This document shows positions 15,539-23,260 of a stretch of 64,000 nucleotides of DNA, piece by piece (position 1 is the stretch's first letter; every line of letters starts with the position of its first letter). The translations under genes were made by a program, and so were the position numbers. Source of the stretch: Flavobacterium sufflavum (GTDB lineage: Bacteria > Bacteroidota > Bacteroidia > Flavobacteriales > Flavobacteriaceae); contig NZ_SACJ01000001.1 of the NCBI RefSeq assembly GCF_004016525.1, positions 744,001-808,000 on the forward strand. The letters are read 5' to 3'. The notes under the pieces are model-generated. The model searched no databases, had not been told where the DNA came from, and saw only the letters and a list, made by a program, of their open reading frames with translations.

Positions 15539-16813
15539 ATGAAAAATGATAGAATCGATTTCCAAAAAATATTTTTATCAGCTCCGAGCTTATTTTTGAT
15601 TGTATCGACTGACTTGTCCATTTTAGACTTGAACGATTCCTATGAAAAGGCAGCGATGAAGAAAAGGGAAGAAATGATTGGTCGCAACTTATTCGAAGTC
15701 TTTCCGGATAATCCGGAGGATAAACATGCTGATGGCGTGTCTAATTTATCCAAATCGCTCCATTCGGTGTTAAAAGAGAAAAGGCCACATACTATGGCTG
15801 TTCAGCGCTATGATGTACAAGGACCTGACGGGATTTTTGAAGAGCGTTATTGGTGTCCGATAAACATTCCGGTACTGAATTCCCAAAATGAAATTGATTA
15901 CATTATTCATCGGGTGGAAGACGTAACCGAATTCATAACGTTAAAGAACAAACAATCCAAGACTGAAAATGTTACTGTAGACTTACAGAAAAAAGTTGAT
16001 GAGATGGAAGTTGAAATTATCAAGCGTTCCAGGGAAATACAGAAATTGAATTTCGAATTGGAGCAAAAGGTAAAAGAACGAACAGAAACTATCTTAAAAA
16101 GAGAAAAAACCCTGGCAGAGCAGAATGAAGTACTGAAAAGACAGAATAAGGAATTGGAGCAATTTACCTATATCACTTCCCATGATTTACAGGAGCCTTT
16201 GCGTTCATTGGTGTGTTTTACGGAACTTTTCGAAAAGGAATTTTCAGGGAAATTAGATGGTAATGGTGATATTTATATTGATTTTATATCTAAATCATCC
16301 CGACGCATGCAAGATCTGGTTAAAGGATTGCTTGATTATTCCAGAATAGGCAAGGAAAAACAATTAGGCGAGGCAGATTGTGCCCAAATCGTGAAGGATG
16401 TGATTTCGGATATGTCAATAATTCTTGAGGAAAGTAAAGCTAAAATAAGCGTTGATGATTTGCCTGAATTGAATGGTTATACTATCGAATTAAGGCAACT
16501 TTTTCAGAATCTTATCAGTAATGCTGTAAAATTCAGAAAAAAAGGGGTGATACCTGAAATCAAAATTACTGTTCAGGAAGAAGAAAAGAAATGGCTTTTC
16601 TCTATTCAGGATAATTCTATAGGTATTGATGAAAAAGACATGCACAAACTTTTTGTTATTTTCAAAAGGCTTAACAACCGTGACGAATATGAAGGAACAG
16701 GTATTGGTTTGGCTCACTGTAAAAAAATAGTCGAGTTGCATGGAGGCTCTATCTGGGCTGAATCAAAGCTGGGGGAAGGCAGTATTTTTAAATTTACAAT
16801 TCAAAAACTTTAG
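15539..16813 (+). CDS. PAS-domain sensor histidine kinase
   Basis: 424 aa with no membrane segment, so a cytosolic sensor. A PAS domain covers about residues 8-140 (SAPSLFLIVSTDLSILDLNDSYEKA; RYWCPINIPV), a coiled coil about 140-205, and a HisKA dimerisation domain with phospho-acceptor His215 in YITSHDLQEPLRSL. The ATPase domain has an N box (QNLISNAVKF), a G1 box IQDNSIGID and a G2 box GTGIGLAHCKKIVELHGG. In G1 the first Gly of the usual DNGIGI is Ser. The partner receiver protein starts 7 nt downstream, so this is a complete two-component pair; the signal is unknown. Confidence 0.9.
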   Translation: MKNDRIDFQKIFLSAPSLFLIVSTDLSILDLNDSYEKAAMKKREEMIGRNLFEVFPDNPEDKHADGVSNLSKSLHSVLKEKRPHTMAVQRYDVQGPDGIFEERYWCPINIPVLNSQNEIDYIIHRVEDVTEFITLKNKQSKTENVTVDLQKKVDEMEVEIIKRSREIQKLNFELEQKVKERTETILKREKTLAEQNEVLKRQNKELEQFTYITSHDLQEPLRSLVCFTELFEKEFSGKLDGNGDIYIDFISKSSRRMQDLVKGLLDYSRIGKEKQLGEADCAQIVKDVISDMSIILEESKAKISVDDLPELNGYTIELRQLFQNLISNAVKFRKKGVIPEIKITVQEEEKKWLFSIQDNSIGIDEKDMHKLFVIFKRLNNRDEYEGTGIGLAHCKKIVELHGGSIWAESKLGEGSIFKFTIQKL

Positions 16814-16820
16814 GATAATT

Positions 16821-17252
16821 ATGAAAAAGAAACTCAATTGTGTCTTATTGGTGGATGATGATAATGGAACTAATTTCATCAATCAGATGATTATAAAAAA
16901 AGCGGATATTGCTGAGTATGTTCAAACCGTATTGAATGGTAAAGAAGCACTTGATTTTATTACCAATAAAGGGAAATTTGAAAAAGCAGGAGATGTGTTT
17001 CCGCAGCCCATGTTAACTTTATTGGATATCAATATGCCGGTTATGGACGGTTGGGAATTCTTAGAAGCTTATCACGCTTTAGAAGAGCGTCAAAAGGGTA
17101 AGATTATTATCATTATGCTTACCACTTCTTTGAATCCTGATGATAAAAGCAGGGCTGATGATATTTCTGAGGTTTCTGATTATAAAAGTAAGCCGTTGTC
17201 ATTGGAAATTGTTGACGATATTATGAAAACCCATTTCTCGGATTATCTTTAG
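16821..17252 (+). CDS. Receiver-domain-only response regulator
   Basis: 143 aa from ATG 16821; an earlier in-frame ATG at 16740 lies inside the kinase and would add a non-conserved extension. It contains a single REC domain: acidic pocket Asp12-Asp14 (LLVDDDNGTN), phospho-acceptor Asp69 (LLDINMPVMDGWEF), a Thr at MLTTS and the conserved Lys in YKSKPLS. No output domain is present, so it signals by protein contact, as in the Rcp1-like regulators paired with PAS or phytochrome kinases. The loop before Asp69 (FEKAGDVFPQPM) is slightly extended, also typical of that group. Confidence 0.9.
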   Translation: MKKKLNCVLLVDDDNGTNFINQMIIKKADIAEYVQTVLNGKEALDFITNKGKFEKAGDVFPQPMLTLLDINMPVMDGWEFLEAYHALEERQKGKIIIIMLTTSLNPDDKSRADDISEVSDYKSKPLSLEIVDDIMKTHFSDYL

Positions 17253-17434
17253 GATTTAATCCTTCTAATGTATTTATAGCAAAAAGAAAGACCCTACGTC
17301 TGTAAGGCATATTGTTAATAATTTTATTTTTGTTTCGATTCTTATGAAGAACCAAATTGTTTAAAATAAAAAGCTATCAACCTAATCATGTCACTTTTAC
17401 CAGATTCGATACGATAAAATAATTTTAGAACATT

Positions 17435-18262
17435 ATGAAATACAAATTTTTGACCTTGTCTGCCTTTCTAGTATTAAGTTTTGCAGTTAAAGCTCAACAG
17501 CTCTCAAAACCGATCTGGGAGAGCAAAAATCTACCAGTACCTGAATCGGTGCTATATAGTGCAACTGAAAAGAAACTATATGTAAGTCTGATTGATGGTG
17601 CGGGCAACGTAAAAGATGGGAAGGGAGGAATTACTATTCTTAATGTTGATGGCACTGTAAACAATGCAAAATGGGTTGAAGGTTTAAATGCACCTAAAGG
17701 TTTGGCACGTTATAAAAACACACTTTTTGTGGCAGATATAACCGCTGTGGTAAGTATTGATATCCCGAGTGGAAGAATCATTAATAAACTGGAAATTGAA
17801 AATGCTGTTTTCCTGAACGATGTAACGGTAGATGATAAAGGAGTTGTTTATGTATCTGATACGCGTACAAATAAAATATATCGTATGAAAAATGGTAAAA
17901 GTGAGCTTTATTTAGAAAACATCACCAATGCCAATGGTTTAAAATGGATTAATAAAAACCTGTATGCGTTGGCTGATACTGAACTCTTGAAAATAGACGA
18001 AAAGAAAAATAGAACTGTTGTGGCCAAAGGTTTTGAAAAGCCGGGAGATGGTGTGGAGCAGCTTAAAAACGGAGATTTTATAGTTAGCTGTTGGGCTGGG
18101 TTAATTTATTATGTTAAAGCTAATGGTGAAATAAGTACATTACAGGATGTACAAGGGAAAATGAACACTGCTGATTTGGGTTATAATGCGAAGGAAAATG
18201 TGTTGTACATTCCAACTTTTAATCATAACAGTGTAATTGCATATAAATTGTTGGCAAACTAA
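17435..18262 (+). CDS. Secreted beta-propeller protein, SMP-30/NHL-like
   Basis: 275 aa with a signal peptide ending near residue 20 (AVKAQQ). The mature region has repeated blades such as PESVLYSATEKKLYVSL, PKGLARYKNTLFVADI, NDVTVDDKGVVYVSDT, ANGLKWINKNLYALAD and ADLGYNAKENVLYIPT, matching the six-bladed SMP-30/gluconolactonase fold. The pattern of blade Asp/Asn residues fits a metal-dependent lactonase-type site, but I could not confirm catalytic residues. It is likely periplasmic. It is separated from the two-component genes by 182 nt and ends with its own terminator. Confidence 0.7.
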   Translation: MKYKFLTLSAFLVLSFAVKAQQLSKPIWESKNLPVPESVLYSATEKKLYVSLIDGAGNVKDGKGGITILNVDGTVNNAKWVEGLNAPKGLARYKNTLFVADITAVVSIDIPSGRIINKLEIENAVFLNDVTVDDKGVVYVSDTRTNKIYRMKNGKSELYLENITNANGLKWINKNLYALADTELLKIDEKKNRTVVAKGFEKPGDGVEQLKNGDFIVSCWAGLIYYVKANGEISTLQDVQGKMNTADLGYNAKENVLYIPTFNHNSVIAYKLLAN

Positions 18263-18297
18263 AAAAGAAAAAAACTAATAAAATTATAAATAGAAAG

Positions 18298-18324
18298 GCC
18301 TTTGCAGAAATGTAAAGGCTTTTT
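18298..18324 (+). terminator. Terminator after the beta-propeller gene
   Basis: GCCTTTGCA (18298-18306) pairs with TGTAAAGGC (18311-18319) with one G-U pair and a GAAA tetraloop, then five T. Confidence 0.8.
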
Positions 18325-18342
18325 GGTATAAAAGTTTAGAGC

Positions 18343-18370
18343 AAAAAAAAGACCATCATTGCTGATAGTC
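18343..18370 (-). terminator. tRNA-type terminator at the 3' end of the GIY-YIG / tRNA remnant unit
   Basis: Minus strand: GACTATCA-GCAA-TGATGGTC followed by eight T. It is the same hairpin that follows both intact tRNA-Asn genes, and here it would end the GIY-YIG transcript. Confidence 0.75.
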
Positions 18371-18382
18371 TTTCTAAAAAAG

Positions 18383-18437
18383 CTCCCCCTCTTGGGCTCG
18401 TTCCGATAGCTATCGGAACAAGGATCCTCTGATTAAC
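18383..18437 (-). pseudogene. 3'-half remnant of tRNA-Asn interrupted by a palindrome
   Basis: Read against the intact copies, the acceptor and T-arm side is present up to the anticodon region (GTTAATCAGAG). It is broken in the T loop by the extra bases of a perfect 20-bp palindrome at 18400-18419 (half-site GTTCCGATAG). The 5' half, leader and promoter are absent; their place is taken by a GIY-YIG gene whose stop codon (18433-18435) lies inside the remnant. Confidence 0.8.
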
Positions 18438-18717
18438 TATATTTAAGTAGTAGTTTTTCGGAAATTTCAGGATGTTTTTTGAGATTGAAAAGATATGTTT
18501 TGCTTTTCATGTCTTTAATGTGTTTTTCTATTTTTCTGGCTTGAACAATATCGGTACATTCGATAAGATGAAACAATGTCCAATCATTAGCTATTTTAGT
18601 ATGTGCCTTTTTAAACATACCTGAATTGTGCCATTGTAATCTAAGTTCTATATCTGAAGTTTCGCCGATATAGAAAGTGTCTTTATCTGAAGAGTAAATG
18701 ATGTAAACAAAGTGCAT
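18433..18717 (-). CDS. Small GIY-YIG nuclease-family protein
   Basis: 94 aa from ATG 18717; an in-frame TTG at 18726 would add three residues. It is a single GIY-YIG domain: VYI at residues 4-6, YIG at 16-18, conserved Arg26 in ELRLQWHN, and the putative metal-binding Glu64 in QARKIEKHIK. There is no additional DNA-binding domain, so it belongs with the small UPF0213/YhbQ-like group. It sits exactly where the 5' half of a third tRNA-Asn copy should be. It has no visible promoter of its own: upstream is the terminator of the neighbouring tRNA, so expression would need read-through. Substrate unknown. Confidence 0.85.
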   Translation of the reverse strand: MHFVYIIYSSDKDTFYIGETSDIELRLQWHNSGMFKKAHTKIANDWTLFHLIECTDIVQARKIEKHIKDMKSKTYLFNLKKHPEISEKLLLKYS

Positions 18718-18747
18718 GCGATACAATAGATTTAGAAAGTTTAGAGC

Positions 18748-18775
18748 AAAAAAAAGACCATCATTGCTGATAGTC
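18748..18775 (-). terminator. Terminator of tRNA-Asn copy 1
   Basis: 8-bp stem with one G-U pair, GCAA loop, then T8 on the minus strand; an identical hairpin follows copy 2. Confidence 0.8.
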
Positions 18776-18788
18776 TTTTCTAAAAAAG

Positions 18789-18862
18789 CTCCCCCTCTTG
18801 GGCTCGAACCAAGGACCCTCTGATTAACAGTCAGATGCTCTAACCAACTGAGCTAAGGAGGA
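18789..18862 (-). tRNA. tRNA-Asn (GTT), copy 1
   Basis: 74 nt cloverleaf. The acceptor is TCCTCCT pairing with AGGGGGA with one T-G pair, and the discriminator is G. The D arm is GCTCAGTTGGTTAGAGC. The anticodon stem is TCTGA/TCAGA with loop CTGTTAA (anticodon GTT). The T arm is CTTGG-TTCGAGC-CCAAG. No CCA is encoded. It lies in a 222-bp unit repeated at 18991-19213 with about one base of difference, including promoter and terminator. Confidence 0.96.
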
Positions 18863-18937
18863 AACTGTATATTTAATATGCGTAAGGAACGTTTTTGTTT
18901 GCTATTTTAAGCTGTGTGAGCTTGTTCTTAGCGGATG

Positions 18938-18968
18938 CAAATATAAGACGAATTTTGAATGTAGCAAA
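18938..18968 (-). promoter_or_regulatory. Promoter of tRNA-Asn copy 1
   Basis: Minus strand: TTTG (18965-18968), 19-nt spacer, TATATTTG (18938-18945), a full match to the Bacteroidota consensus. It implies a leader of roughly 65-70 nt before the tRNA. Confidence 0.75.
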
Positions 18969-19011
18969 TAAAAGAGTTGTTAATTCATTATAGATTTAGA
19001 AAGTTTAGAGC

Positions 19012-19040
19012 AAAAAAAAAGACCATCATTGCTGATAGTC
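19012..19040 (-). terminator. Terminator of tRNA-Asn copy 2
   Basis: Same GACTATCA-GCAA-TGATGGTC hairpin and nine T as for copy 1. Confidence 0.8.
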
Positions 19041-19053
19041 TTTTCTAAAAAAG

Positions 19054-19127
19054 CTCCCCCTCTTGGGCTCGAACCAAGGACCCTCTGATTAACAGTCAGA
19101 TGCTCTAACCAACTGAGCTAAGGAGGA
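19054..19127 (-). tRNA. tRNA-Asn (GTT), copy 2
   Basis: Sequence identical to copy 1 (74 nt, anticodon GTT), 265 bp away. The repeat includes the leader and terminator, so this is a recent whole-unit tandem duplication. Confidence 0.96.
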
Positions 19128-19202
19128 AACTGTATATTTAATATGCGTAAGGAACGTTTTTGTTTGCTATTTTAAGCTGTGTGAGCTTGTTCTTAGCGGA
19201 TG

Positions 19203-19233
19203 CAAATATAAGATGTTTTTTCAATTCGGCAAA
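19203..19233 (-). promoter_or_regulatory. Promoter of tRNA-Asn copy 2
   Basis: Minus strand: TTTG (19230-19233), 19-nt spacer, TATATTTG (19203-19210). The -33 box and spacer lie outside the duplicated unit yet keep the consensus. Confidence 0.75.
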
Positions 19234-19260
19234 CAAAAAATGAGATTTTTTTCAAATTTT

Positions 19261-20604
19261 TTATTTGCCAATCACAGCCTTGTAAATGTCGTTTCCGTTG
19301 GCAAATAGTAACAGTGTGATAAGTAATACAAAACCAACCATTTGGGCATTTTCAAGGAATTTATCACTCGGTTTTTTACCTGAAACTATTTCGTATAATA
19401 AAAACATTACATGACCTCCATCTAAAGCCGGAATAGGCAATAAGTTCATTACCCCAAGCATAATTGATAATAAAGCAGTGATTGACCAGAACGTTTCCCA
19501 GCTCCATGTTGGAGGGAAAATATTGTAAATAGCCGCAAAACCACCTACTTGTTTGTAGGCTTTTGTTTCAGGGTTAAAGATCATTTTCAATTGTCTTCCG
19601 TAATTTACTAATTTGTCTTTACCTTTTTGAAGCCCAACCGGAATAGATTCTGCAAAACTATATTCTTTAGTACTGATTTTATAGTATCCTAATTTTTCTA
19701 ATGTTTTTAAATCTAAATCTCCTGGTTGTACACCTAATTTTCCTTTTGCAGAAACTTTAACTGTAATAGGTGTTTCTTTAAAATTGCGTAAAACAACAAC
19801 GTTGATTGTTTTATTTTTATTCTTCTCTAAAATAGTTCTCGCCTGATCAAAATATTTTACTTTTTCTCCATTAATAGAAACAAATAAATCTTTTGCTTTC
19901 AAATTCTTGTTAGGAGATTCTTCTGCGATTGCTGCTACTACAAAAGGTACTCTGGGAAGAATAAGTGCACTTTTTTCGTATTTTGACAATTGATCAATAA
20001 CATCAGTAGGGATTTTAACAGAAAGCTGTTTTCCGTTTCTTTCAATCAAAATTTCTTTTGACATGATAATATTCATTGGAATATCATTATCAAAATTTTC
20101 AATTTTTTGACCATCGATTGAAATTATTTTGTCTCCTGTTTTAAATCCTGCTTTAAGCATTACAGGATTTTCAATCCATATACCATCTTTCATGTCAGAA
20201 TTAGCAATATAAGTATCTCCGTAGGCAAAAGCCATTCCGATATAGATAATAAAAGCCAGAATAAAATTTACAGTAACTCCGCCTAACATGATAATTAAAC
20301 GTTGCCAGGCCGGTTTAGTACGAAATTCCCAAGGTTGTGGAGGCAAAGCCATTTGTTCCTTGTCCATACTCTCGTCAATCATGCCCGAAATTTTTACATA
20401 ACCACCTAGCGGTAGCCACCCAATTCCGTATTCAGTTTCGCCAATTTTCTTTTTTAGAAGGGAATATTTGACGTCAAAAAACAAATAGAATTTTTCGACT
20501 CTGGTTTTGAATAATTTGGCAGGAATAAAATGTCCTAATTCGTGTAATATAATCAGTAATGATAAGCTCAATAAAAATTGAGAAAGCTTGATAACAATAT
20601 CCAT
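19261..20604 (-). CDS. rseP: Site-2 intramembrane metalloprotease RseP
   Basis: 447 aa inner-membrane zinc protease that cleaves membrane-spanning substrates such as anti-sigma factors after a first cut. HELGH zinc site at residues 21-25 inside the first membrane segment, GYVKISGM loop, two PDZ-like modules between about 125 and 310, and the third zinc ligand in NLLPIPALDGGH near residue 390. Length and order match M50 RseP of Bacteroidota. It is transcribed alone between the tRNA array and an old yellow enzyme gene. Its presence 6 kb from an ECF/anti-sigma pair is suggestive but not evidence of a direct link. Confidence 0.95.
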   Translation of the reverse strand: MDIVIKLSQFLLSLSLLIILHELGHFIPAKLFKTRVEKFYLFFDVKYSLLKKKIGETEYGIGWLPLGGYVKISGMIDESMDKEQMALPPQPWEFRTKPAWQRLIIMLGGVTVNFILAFIIYIGMAFAYGDTYIANSDMKDGIWIENPVMLKAGFKTGDKIISIDGQKIENFDNDIPMNIIMSKEILIERNGKQLSVKIPTDVIDQLSKYEKSALILPRVPFVVAAIAEESPNKNLKAKDLFVSINGEKVKYFDQARTILEKNKNKTINVVVLRNFKETPITVKVSAKGKLGVQPGDLDLKTLEKLGYYKISTKEYSFAESIPVGLQKGKDKLVNYGRQLKMIFNPETKAYKQVGGFAAIYNIFPPTWSWETFWSITALLSIMLGVMNLLPIPALDGGHVMFLLYEIVSGKKPSDKFLENAQMVGFVLLITLLLFANGNDIYKAVIGK

Positions 20605-20634
20605 TTTTTAGTTTTGGTTCTTAATTATGATTGA

Positions 20635-20668
20635 CAAAAGTAAGGTTTTCTGTTTGTTTATTTTACAA
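20635..20668 (-). promoter_or_regulatory. Promoter of rseP
   Basis: Minus strand: TTG (20666-20668), 23-nt spacer, TACTTTTG (20635-20642), 31 nt before the start codon. Confidence 0.5.
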
Positions 20669-20772
20669 TAATTATTCCATAAGGTTTTAAATGTTTGTTA
20701 ATTAATCCCAATTTCAATTCGGATATTCCGTAAGCTCTTGTAACTTTACTTTTCTCAAATAAAAATTGGATT

Positions 20773-21837
20773 ATGTCTTCAAAATTATTCTCTCCACTTT
20801 CGATAAAAAGTATTACGTTAAAAAACCGAATTGTTATTTCTCCAATGTGCCAATATTCGTCAACAGACGGTTTTGCTAACGATTGGCATTTGGTACATTT
20901 AGGCAGTCGTGCCAGCGGAGGCGCGGGATTGATTATTCAGGAAGCGACTGCGGTTGCTCCCGAAGGTCGGATTTCGCCTGAAGATTTAGGGATTTGGAAG
21001 GACGAGCATATCGAAAAAATGAAGGCTATTACCGCTTTTATCAAAAGTCAGAATGCAGTTTCGGGAATTCAATTGGCGCATGCCGGAAGAAAAGCCAGCG
21101 TTTCTTCGCCCTGGAAAGGCAATAAAAAACTGGATGCCTCACAAGGAGGATGGCAGACCCTAGCACCATCAGCAATAGGCTATCATGACGATGAAACATC
21201 GATAGCTTTAGATAAAAACGGAATCCAAAAAGTAATTTCCGACTTTAAAGCAGCAACCAAAAGAGCAGTTCAGGCGGGTTATGAAGTTCTTGAAATTCAT
21301 GCTGCTCATGGGTATTTAAATCATCAATTTTTATCGCCTTTATCCAATACCAGAACCGATGAATACGGTGGAAGTTTTGAAAACCGAATTCGTTTTACAA
21401 TAGAAGTTCTCGAGGCGGTACAAACCGAATGGCCAGCGAATTTGCCTTTGTTTGTTCGAATATCAGCTACAGATTGGGCTGAAGGCGGTTGGAATGTTGA
21501 AGAATCTATACAGTTTTCTAAAATTTTAAAAGAAAAAGGAGTTGATTTAATTGATGTTTCTTCGGGCGGATTGGTTTCGTACCAAAAAATTCCGTTAGAA
21601 CCAGGTTATCAAGTTCCTTTTGCCGAAAAGATTAAAAAAGAAACAGGAATCTTAACGGGAGCGGTTGGATTAATTACAGAAGCCAATCATGCCGAAGAAA
21701 TCCTAACGAGCGAAAAAGCCGATTTGGTTTTGTTTGCCAGAGCATCACTTCGTGACCCCAATTTAGGATTGCATTTTGCGAAAGCATTAGAAACAGAAGT
21801 AGCGTGGCCTTCACAATACGAAAGAGCAAAAAAGTAA
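20773..21837 (+). CDS. NADH:flavin oxidoreductase, old yellow enzyme (YqjM-like)
   Basis: 354 aa FMN-dependent ene-reductase that reduces activated C=C bonds using NAD(P)H. Residues characteristic of the YqjM class are visible: Cys26 and Tyr28 in SPMCQYSS, the His176/His179 pair in EIHAAHGYLNHQF, QLAHAGRKAS for FMN and substrate contacts, and LFARASLRDPN near the C-terminus. No signal peptide, so cytosolic. It is followed by a 146-nt repeat-rich gap and an oxidoreductase with its own promoter, so it is probably monocistronic. Natural substrate unknown. Confidence 0.93.
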   Translation: MSSKLFSPLSIKSITLKNRIVISPMCQYSSTDGFANDWHLVHLGSRASGGAGLIIQEATAVAPEGRISPEDLGIWKDEHIEKMKAITAFIKSQNAVSGIQLAHAGRKASVSSPWKGNKKLDASQGGWQTLAPSAIGYHDDETSIALDKNGIQKVISDFKAATKRAVQAGYEVLEIHAAHGYLNHQFLSPLSNTRTDEYGGSFENRIRFTIEVLEAVQTEWPANLPLFVRISATDWAEGGWNVEESIQFSKILKEKGVDLIDVSSGGLVSYQKIPLEPGYQVPFAEKIKKETGILTGAVGLITEANHAEEILTSEKADLVLFARASLRDPNLGLHFAKALETEVAWPSQYERAKK

Positions 21838-21918
21838 TGGTTTAACCGCAAAGCTCACAAAGGTTTTCGCAAAGACCACAAAGGATTATAAAAAATCTGT
21901 GCTAATCTGTTGAATCCG

Positions 21919-21947
21919 TTGGATCTGTGTGCCAATTGTTATATTTG
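21919..21947 (+). promoter_or_regulatory. Promoter of the Gfo/Idh/MocA gene
   Basis: TTG (21919-21921), 18-nt spacer, TATATTTG (21940-21947); start codon 36 nt downstream of the box. Confidence 0.55.
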
Positions 21948-21983
21948 TAATAAGAAGAAAATTGTCAAAAAAGAATTAAAAAT

Positions 21984-23024
21984 ATGAAAACAATAAAAGC
22001 AGCCTTACTTTCTTATGGGATGTCAGGGAAAGTATTCCAAGCACCATTTTTAGAATTACATCCCGGTTTTGAGTTATTGGGTTCCTGGGAAAGAAGCAAA
22101 AAATTAATTCAGGAAGATTATCCTCAGGTAAAAAGTTACGAGTCTATTGACGAAATTTTAGCTTCTGATGTGGATTTGGTAGTAGTAAATACGCCAATTG
22201 ATACCCATTTTGAATATGCAAAACGAGTTTTGGAAGCCGGAAAACATGCCATTGTAGAAAAAGCATTTACCACCACCGTTGCCGAAGCCGAGGAATTAGC
22301 TGCTTTATCCAAAGAAAAAGGATTGAAGTTGGCCGTTTTCCAAAACAGAAGATGGGACAGCGATTTGAAAACGGTACGCCAAATTTTATTAGATGGTGCT
22401 TTGGGCGAAATTGTGGAAGCCGAATTCCATTTTGACCGTTACAATCCCCTTTTGAGTCCAAAACAACATAAGGAAACCGTGAATTCAGGTTCGGGAATTC
22501 TGAAAGATTTAGGACCGCATTTAATCGATCAGGCTTTGTATTTGTTTGGTTTTCCAAAGGCTGTTTCTGCCGATATCAGAACTACACGTGAGAATTCGGT
22601 TGTGGATGATTGGGTAGATATTTTATTGTATTATCCTGATTTCAGAGTGCGTTTGAAAGCAAGTTTCTTTGTGCGCGAACCAAATCCGGCTTATGTGCTT
22701 CACGGCAAAAATGGTTCGTTTTTAAAACCAAGAGGCGATGTGCAGGAAGACGACTTGAAAGTAATGAAGAAACCAAACCTAGATTCCTGGGGAACGGAAC
22801 CGTTGGAAAAAGAAGGTTTCCTGCATACTGAAATTGACGGCAAAATTATGCATGGCAAAATCCCAACGCTTAAAGGGAATTATTATGACTTTTTTGACGG
22901 GGTTTACAATGCCATCATCAACGATACTGTTGAACCCGTTACAGCTCAGGATGGTGCAAGAGTAATGCAAATTATTGAAGCTGCAATCCAAAGTAGTAAG
23001 GAAAAAAGAGTGATTGATTTGTAA
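21984..23024 (+). CDS. Gfo/Idh/MocA-family oxidoreductase (IolW/YvaA-like)
   Basis: 346 aa NAD(P)-dependent sugar or inositol dehydrogenase. The N-terminal Rossmann fold begins LLSYGMSGKVFQAPFLELHP, the variant nucleotide loop seen in YvaA/IolW scyllo-inositol dehydrogenases rather than the plain GxGxxG. IVEKAFTTT replaces the usual EKP motif (Pro to Ala), then QNRRWDSD and the GSGILKDLGPHLIDQAL segment with the catalytic-site Asp/His. Cytosolic. It stands alone between a promoter and a strong terminator. Substrate is inferred only from family resemblance. Confidence 0.88.
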   Translation: MKTIKAALLSYGMSGKVFQAPFLELHPGFELLGSWERSKKLIQEDYPQVKSYESIDEILASDVDLVVVNTPIDTHFEYAKRVLEAGKHAIVEKAFTTTVAEAEELAALSKEKGLKLAVFQNRRWDSDLKTVRQILLDGALGEIVEAEFHFDRYNPLLSPKQHKETVNSGSGILKDLGPHLIDQALYLFGFPKAVSADIRTTRENSVVDDWVDILLYYPDFRVRLKASFFVREPNPAYVLHGKNGSFLKPRGDVQEDDLKVMKKPNLDSWGTEPLEKEGFLHTEIDGKIMHGKIPTLKGNYYDFFDGVYNAIINDTVEPVTAQDGARVMQIIEAAIQSSKEKRVIDL

Positions 23025-23043
23025 AATATATTCGAAAACAATT

Positions 23044-23098
23044 AATAACCGCAGATTCGCAGATTAAATAAATCTGTGAATCTGCGGTTATTTTTTTA
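23044..23098 (+). terminator. Terminator after the Gfo/Idh/MocA gene, made from a repeat-type hairpin
   Basis: 22-bp arms (23044-23065 with 23071-23092) with a single G-U pair and an AAATA loop, followed by T7. The arms read as CGCAGATTCGCAGATT, a word family that recurs elsewhere in the window. Confidence 0.85.
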
Positions 23099-23224
23099 TT
23101 AAATCTGTCAAAATCTGTTTTATCTGTGTTCCATTATAAAGCCTTTATTTCATAAACTTATAAACGATAACGATGTATTATGGGCTATTAAAACCAAATT
23201 AGTAAGTGCCAAAATTCCTTTTCG

Positions 23225-23232
23225 TATTTTTG
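23225..23232 (+). promoter_or_regulatory. -7 promoter box before the MFS permease
   Basis: TATTTTTG at 23225-23232; no clear -33 box at the expected distance. Confidence 0.35.
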
Positions 23233-23260
23233 CATCTTCAATCCCTAAAATACAAAGCCT

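Noticed and set aside
18343..19233. CRISPR array (short regular repeats)
   Set aside because: The repeats are whole tRNA units of about 222 bp with a 265-bp period, not 25-40-bp repeats with unique spacers.
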